NCBI GenBank assembly: GCA_036346395.1
Contig: CM070596.1
Location: 25,644,177-25,708,176 of the forward strand
Direction of reading: 5' to 3'
DNA length: 64,000 nucleotides
Source of the DNA: Hsuehochloa calcarea
Lineage: Eukaryota > Streptophyta > Magnoliopsida > Poales > Poaceae
In this document: piece after piece, positions 58,769-64,000 of the stretch
How the letters are laid out: every line of letters starts with the position of its first letter
Numbering within the stretch: the first letter of the stretch is position 1
Notes under the pieces: generated by a model
What the model was told of the DNA's origin: nothing
Seen by the model: the letters and a program-made list of their open reading frames with translations, nothing else
Databases searched by the model: none
Translations under genes and position numbers: made by a program

Positions 58769-59545
58769 TAATGAGGATGGTGTCCCGATCTTTCGATGAG
58801 GATAATACAACTTGATTGGTGGAAGCTAACTCTCACGATCCATACTACAACCGTGTGATGACCGTTGCACCCGCAATCGCTGAACCAACTTCACATTCGT
58901 TATCAACCTTGCCAGCAGCGAGATCGACCTGACCACGAAGGTCTTTTCTTGTATACAATCAAGAATCAAGCAAGAAAAATAGATGAAGCAACAAACTTGC
59001 TGAATAGGAATTGAGGAACAAAGATGGATGTATTGAATAATTTGGGGTTTCGTCGACAGCGTCTGATTGCACTAGTCGTACAAGCAAACGATGGTGTTTC
59101 TAGCCTAAGCTAAAATCAATCTAACAAAACCCGCCAAACCCTAAGGCACATTAAATCAATCTAACAAAACCCGCCAAACCCTAGCACTAGCTGTCCAGCC
59201 CGAAATACAAGGCACATGGCCCATTATCATAGGTGGCGCAGCACCAAGTCACTTTACTCGATTATTGCTAAGTGTTGGGCTAAGCAGCTTGATATCCATT
59301 CCTCGTATGAGCGTCTCCATACTTGGTGCCGTCATCATCTCCATTTAGCTTGCCTCCCGATCCTTGATTCCGAAGTAAAATAATATCACTTGCTTTAGAC
59401 GGCATCAGAGTTCATAGAATATAGATGCACTCCGAGGAACAAAGTTACATGATAAATTAGTTGGCGAGCACGTGCTCTAGTAATTAATCCTTATACATCA
59501 GAAGCAGTAGAGATGATTATATTAGTGAAAGGGATATCCTCATCA
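58769..59545 (-). repeat. 5' LTR of the CRM-type element
   Basis: 777 bp, partner of 52014-52826. About 75 bases that hold the TATA-like box in the partner are replaced here by a repeated ATCAATCTAACAAAACCCGCC stretch (about 59117 and 59155). Scattered substitutions indicate an older insertion than the Tekay or copia elements. Confidence 0.85.
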
Positions 59546-59550
59546 ATGTG

Positions 59551-60356
59551 AAGGAGCAACGGTCAGGCTAGAGGGTGGAGATGGCACATTGCCCCGCTAA
59601 AGTTTAGGAGTGGCCGCTCGGCCTGCCGATCTAACCAGATTTGGAGATCTCAATGAAGGTGGTGACTCTATTGGTGATATTCAACAGTCAAGAAAGGGTC
59701 GAGCAGGAGCAGCAGTTGTGGGCGAATGTCTAAGAGTGGATGAAGGGGGTTGTGGGCGAATGTCTAAGAGTGGATGAAGGGGGTTGTGGCCAAAGGTGGA
59801 TAACAGAGTGGGCGTCACATGTGGGAGAAGATGCAAAGCGCAGAGGGGGAGTTTCATAAGGAGCGGTTAAGGTCACATGTGCAACGAAAAGGCAAGCGGA
59901 AAAACGGTTTTGGATTGCGATGGCCCACATTTTTCTACGAGTAAGGGGAGGGGAAAGGAGGATAGTCGACCACCAACTTCAATATTTAAGTAGTAAAGAC
60001 TATAATAACATAATGTCATGGTCTATGGAAAAGCCATCCAAATCAGTTGCACCGCAGCACAGCCCAGTTATTACACACAGGATGCGATGTTCATACGATC
60101 GAACAATACAATCCCCATCAACAATGTGTATGAAGATAAACATAACGTTTCGACATAATTCACACCATTGCCTCGACTGAGTAGGGAAAAACAATAATTG
60201 TGAAATGTACAGAAGCCGAACAACTTTGTTGCACTATGCAGCTAAAGCTATATATTACAAAATTTACCGCACAAACTTGATTTTCTATGCAAATATGAAA
60301 TCAAAACTATCAGTCATACCCCGGCAAGCTTCAAACTGGGAAAAGCAACAGCTTGC
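59551..60356. other. Region between CRM element and VPS45 stop codon; includes 34-bp tandem duplication
   Basis: GC-rich at 59551-59940 with two 34-bp direct repeats (59715-59748 and 59749-59782). From about 59950 it becomes AT-rich and likely includes the VPS45 3' UTR next to the stop at 60357. No other gene is supported. Confidence 0.5.
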
Positions 60357-63300
60357 TCATACTAGAGTGCTTGATTTCGATATTCTTTGTGCCTCTCCCA
60401 AGTCTTCAAGAAATCTGCAATTCATAAGTGACCCATCAATATACATCAAGTCCTAATTTAATCTAAATTCCAAGTAAATGGTATGACAAGCAACTCTGCA
60501 AAAATTGCAATACTTATGAAGCACTGCGAGGAAAATGATGGTGAATAATGCATACCTCTTTGAGTTTAGAACTACTGAACCTCCAAGAATGAAACGGACT
60601 CCAGGATTTGTTGCATTATAAAGGGCTACCGATCTTGCTTCCTCATAAGTTGTTCCTCCAACGATGAATATCACCACATCTTGTGGCCTGAGCAGAAAGC
60701 AATAGTAGGTGCTCAAGGATGGCAGGTTTCACGTCCAAATCAATAAAAGAAGTTTGTGAATGAATTAGTTTCAGACACTTGACACAGCACATTGTCCCAC
60801 TAACCTGCTCTGCTGGAAGTGATTGCCAATAAGTGGATAGTCAGCATCTCGTAATCGTCCCTTCACAATTCCTTCCATGGTTTGGAAGAGAAGTGGCTGG
60901 TGTTGGGTGTATACATTCTCAACACCCTGCAACCAACAAGCAGATAAGGAAAAAAACTACGTTTCATGTAACATAATTGCAGAGACAAACTTTTGTGTAA
61001 ACCTTAAGCCCACGAGCCATGTTTCGAGCAATATTTAATAGGTCACGATTCCCATACAAGTCACCTATTCTCTTATCAACACCAGCCTGCTTAAGGAGAA
61101 ATTGAACAAGCTGCATACAAAAGTAGTAACAGTGTAACACCGATTAGACTCATAAAAACTCTAGTAAAGAAACGACTAGTTCCATCTTTTTTCTCCAGTA
61201 TAAAGAAAAAGGCAGCCGAGGGAGGTACCAGTAATTGTGTTCCTTGAACATAAGTGTAAGGACGAAATCCAAGACTCAAGACCAATTAACATACCAGGTT
61301 TAATTCAAATCAAGGACAATTGCATAGTCTGACCTAAAGAAATTCTATTTCCTAGAAACTGAGGAACCATGTGTACCATGAGTTTTAGAGGTCTGTTATA
61401 CAATGGAGTTCACACGAGAAGTAAGGTAGTCATGAGAAGTATTTACCAAACCTAGTAAAATTAATTGCTATGTTATCCAAGAACAGTTGCGAAATAACAA
61501 ATATAGAGAGAAGAAAAATAGTAATCAAACCTACTTTTAATAGAAAGCACAACAATTCCAAACAAGCTTTAGTCATCAATATTCACAAAACATTCAATGT
61601 GGCTGCAAATAGATCCAACAGTGGATCAGTACTTTCAGTACATGACAAGGAATCGAGGATGCTTTTCAGAAGCTGAACTATAGCAGACTGAATAGTGTAC
61701 AAGTGGGGATGTCCGTTGGCTTGCAAGAGCAAGGTAATTTCTATGCATGGAAGGCACGGTTCAATGATATCAACACTGCAATCAATTACACTTTAAACTG
61801 TGGAAATAGAAACTAGCTTCCTCTAAAAAAAAACTAGAAAGACAATCAACAGCAAAACAACATGTGCAATAGAAGAAAACTTAGAGAAGAACATGCTCTA
61901 GCACAAGAACTAGTTAACTTTGCATACCCCTGACTTGTATTTAGCGGAACGAGAAGCCAATTTGTTGAAAAGCTGCATCAACTGAACTGGACTCTCTTTT
62001 TCATACCGCAAAGCATAGAGCATTACTAGTCGTAAACGATCAATATCAGATATGCTTTCATTGCTTAGCAAGGAAGTGACAGCCTGCAGAGAATCAACAG
62101 GTCAACTTCTGCAATAAAAAAACACAAAAATGCGGAGTAAATCCTACTCATACTCTTTCAACTAGCATCAAATCTGATGATCATGAGATAAATGACTTTC
62201 AAGTCATTTTATGAGCTAGTCAAGATATGACGCCAGGACACAGGAGTGGTAAAGACTAAAGAGAGGTACAGTTTTGATTCACGCAGCTATTGGTAGCCAA
62301 TAAAGCAAAAGTAAAGTATATTTCCTTTTTAGGAAAAACTCAACTCCTTAAGCACTAAACTTCGGCAGCAGAGAACCAAAATTTCAAAGCCCAGGTTCCA
62401 TCCAATAAGATAACGAATCAAAAATCATAAAGACAACTTTTGTGAAATTGAATACATTCTGTCAAAATAATAATATACCGAGAGTGATTAAGAGCATTGA
62501 ATATATTTTTTAACCATCAGAGCAGATCAATATATTGGATATAAAAATGAAAAGCCTTATCCAAGAAAAACAAACATGAGTAGCATGAGCTCAGATTTTG
62601 ATAACTAATTCCAAAGTGAACACCATTGGCTGGGGACAAAATTGCACATAGGATATACTAAGGACATGTCCCTGGAGGCATGAAATATTTCATGTGCGTC
62701 AAATGAATACCTCAAAGGCTGCAGCTTGCCCACTTGTACATGCTAGCTCTTGTTCCGTCTGTGAAACTTGCATAAGCTTCCTTTCCTCCACAATTCTGCT
62801 CATCTCACTCACTAAAGCAACATGCTTTGTTACATTTCCATGTGTCTTTCGATATTCAGGGTAGTTGCTCAGAAATTTTGCCATATCACCTAAAACCATT
62901 AGCAAATCAGACTTTCAGCGCTTAACACAAACCAAAACACTAAATTTTGCAAAAGGCTATCAACATAATCTTTTAGAATCACAAATATCTCCCCCTCTTA
63001 TTTCATTCTTACATCCCACCCCATGTTATCGTTATTTGCATTCCACCACGCAGCCTCAAAAAAATGTTCTAAATCTGTTTGTTCTGGCCCGTTTACCTAA
63101 TTTATGTTATATTTCTTGTCACTATCTCCATAACAACTAGTAGAGTAAGTAGATAGAATCCACCATTGATATGTGCTTTAGATTTGTGCAACCATTGATA
63201 TGTGCTTTAGATTTGTGCAACGCTGAAAGGGTGAAGCATATAAGAAACTCCCTAACTAGTATTGTATTATATTTCATCATTTTAACTGCTGCAACTTTCA

Positions 63301-64000
63301 GAAAAGGGTACCTACTTTTTGTTGAGAATACACATGTTTTAAAATATAAATGTACAACATCATAAGATAGAAAAAATAGGAGAAGAACTCGTAATGTTAA
63401 ATACATAGATGTATACATCCACCAAAAAAAAAAGAGCCAAAACTAACATGATACCAAAGGATATTTCAGTAACACTTATAAGACATACAAATCAAATTAG
63501 CCTAAGGGGTCTAAAAGTCAATATTTAAGTAAATAATGGAAGCAGGGGAGTAGAATGTAAGAAACAAATGCCAGGGTGAATATACATAATTTCTCCACGA
63601 TCCATTTCTTTCACAGAAAACAATGAAAAACAAAAGTCCAAATTACCTATACTCTGAAGATTCTGGCTGTTTTTTGAAAGATGTTGAAAGTCATCTACCA
63701 TTCTTTTGATATTCATACCGAGGTCCCCAAAATTCTCGAACATGTTAGCTCTAAAAAAATCATCTTGTACCGATGATAAAACCACCTCCTGTACAAGTAT
63801 ATTTCACATGGATCAACACTCAACAAAGATTTCATGCATTATTTTATCATAACACAAACAAAAGAAATTCATCATTTATCAACCTGCTGGTCTTTAGGAA
63901 TATTAGCAAATCCCCTAAGATCCACTTTATTGTTCTCAATTCCAATAAGCTCATGAACCATTGCCTGTGAATCCAAAATTGCAAGAAAATAACATAAAAT
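60357..64000 (-). CDS. VPS45: VPS45, Sec1/Munc18-family protein, C-terminal eight exons (partial)
   Basis: Exons on the minus strand: 63964-63884, 63788-63647, 62889-62711, 62083-61928, 61110-61003, 60926-60805, 60687-60556 and 60414-60357. All have GT donors and AG acceptors. They join in frame to 325 codons and a TGA. Landmarks are AMVHELIGIENNKVDL, MFENFGDLGMNIKRMVDDFQ, NYPEYRKTHGNVTKHV, VSQTEQELAC, DIDRLRLVMLYALRYE, KQAGVDKRIGDLYGNRDLL, NVYTQHQPLLFQTMEG, PQDVVIFIVGGTTYEEAR and GVRFILGG. These match the second half of plant VPS45 (about 570 aa). VPS45 is the cytosolic SM protein that binds Tlg2/SYP4-type syntaxins and promotes fusion at the trans-Golgi network and endosomes. Residues before the first exon lie beyond 64000. 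No broken frame was seen, so the gene looks functional. Confidence 0.95.
61583..61775 (-). pseudogene. Exon-like open segment inside a VPS45 intron
   Basis: It lies in the 817-base intron 61111-61927. After an acceptor-like TTGATTGCAG the minus strand is open for 63 codons (DIIEPCLPCIEITLLLQANG, then IQSAIVQLLKSILDSLSCTE and LLDLFAATLNVL) to a TGA at 61583-61585. In the VPS45 frame it would give an immediate stop (TGT TGA), so it is not a normal VPS45 exon. The Leu-rich helical composition looks protein-like. I do not recognise the source; a captured exon of another gene is my best guess. Confidence 0.4.

Larger units (their letters stand above)
52014..59545 (-). mobile_element. CRM-type Ty3/gypsy chromovirus, near complete, with TSD
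   Basis: LTRs lie at 52014-52826 and 58769-59545. The target duplication ATGTG is perfect (52009-52013 and 59546-59550). Coding order on the minus strand is gag, protease, RT, RNase H, integrase. The pol frame continues past the polypurine tract into the 3' LTR, a known CRM feature. In element sense the LTRs start TGATGAGG and end CATTA, so the terminal pair is TG...TA rather than TG...CA. Frameshifts and stops break pol in several places. Confidence 0.85.

Overview
This is plant nuclear DNA, almost certainly from a grass. Three things point that way. The split protein gene at the right end is a plant VPS45. Most of the rest is LTR retrotransposons of grass-typical lineages (SIRE-like Ty1/copia; Tekay-, Tat- and CRM-like Ty3/gypsy). 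The DNA transposons and captured gene pieces (CACTA, MULE/PMD remnants, F-box and uncoupling-protein fragments) are also the kind that fill grass intergenic space. There are no bacterial operons, CRISPR arrays, rRNA or tRNA genes that I can see. All lineage names rest on reading motifs, not on a search.

Layout, left to right. 1-3835 is a truncated long LTR. 3836-35325 is one retrotransposon nest, and it can be resolved to the base at most junctions. A plus-strand Tat-type Ty3 element was split inside its integrase by a minus-strand SIRE-type copia element (5642-26517, 1.79-kb LTRs, target duplication CTTAC). That copia element was split in turn by a plus-strand Tekay chromovirus (8409-18377, 2.48-kb LTRs, target duplication GAAGT). 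The Tat element resumes at 26518 with the last codons of its integrase and then carries a spliced antisense gene (aORF) on the minus strand. The aORF is itself broken by a 4.08-kb solo-LTR-like element (29635-33717).

35326-39245 is a pile of truncated minus-strand elements: Tekay-type gag, a CRM-type LTR plus integrase tail, a Tat LTR plus leader, and a copia RT fragment. 39246-51540 is less dense. It holds a two-exon gene for a putative 96-residue secreted peptide (39783-40308), a microsatellite, a plant-mobile-domain pseudogene, a degenerate ~150-bp tandem array, and a CACTA-rich zone. That zone contains an F-box-type gene fragment split by a complete small CACTA element (48377-49483, TSD CCT) and a 172-bp-arm inverted repeat. 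A stray exon of a mitochondrial uncoupling protein lies at 51540-51646. 52014-59545 is a nearly full-length but broken CRM-type chromovirus (TSD ATGTG).

60357-64000 holds the last eight exons of VPS45, the SM protein that works with TGN/endosomal SNAREs. Its reading frame is intact and its N-terminal exons lie beyond the right edge.

Only two genes look functional for the host: VPS45 (firm) and the small secreted-peptide gene (plausible). Several elements combine very similar LTR pairs with badly frameshifted ORFs, and the LTR differences are bunched. That is either patchy consensus error or an unusual history, so stop codons inside the retroelements should be read with caution.
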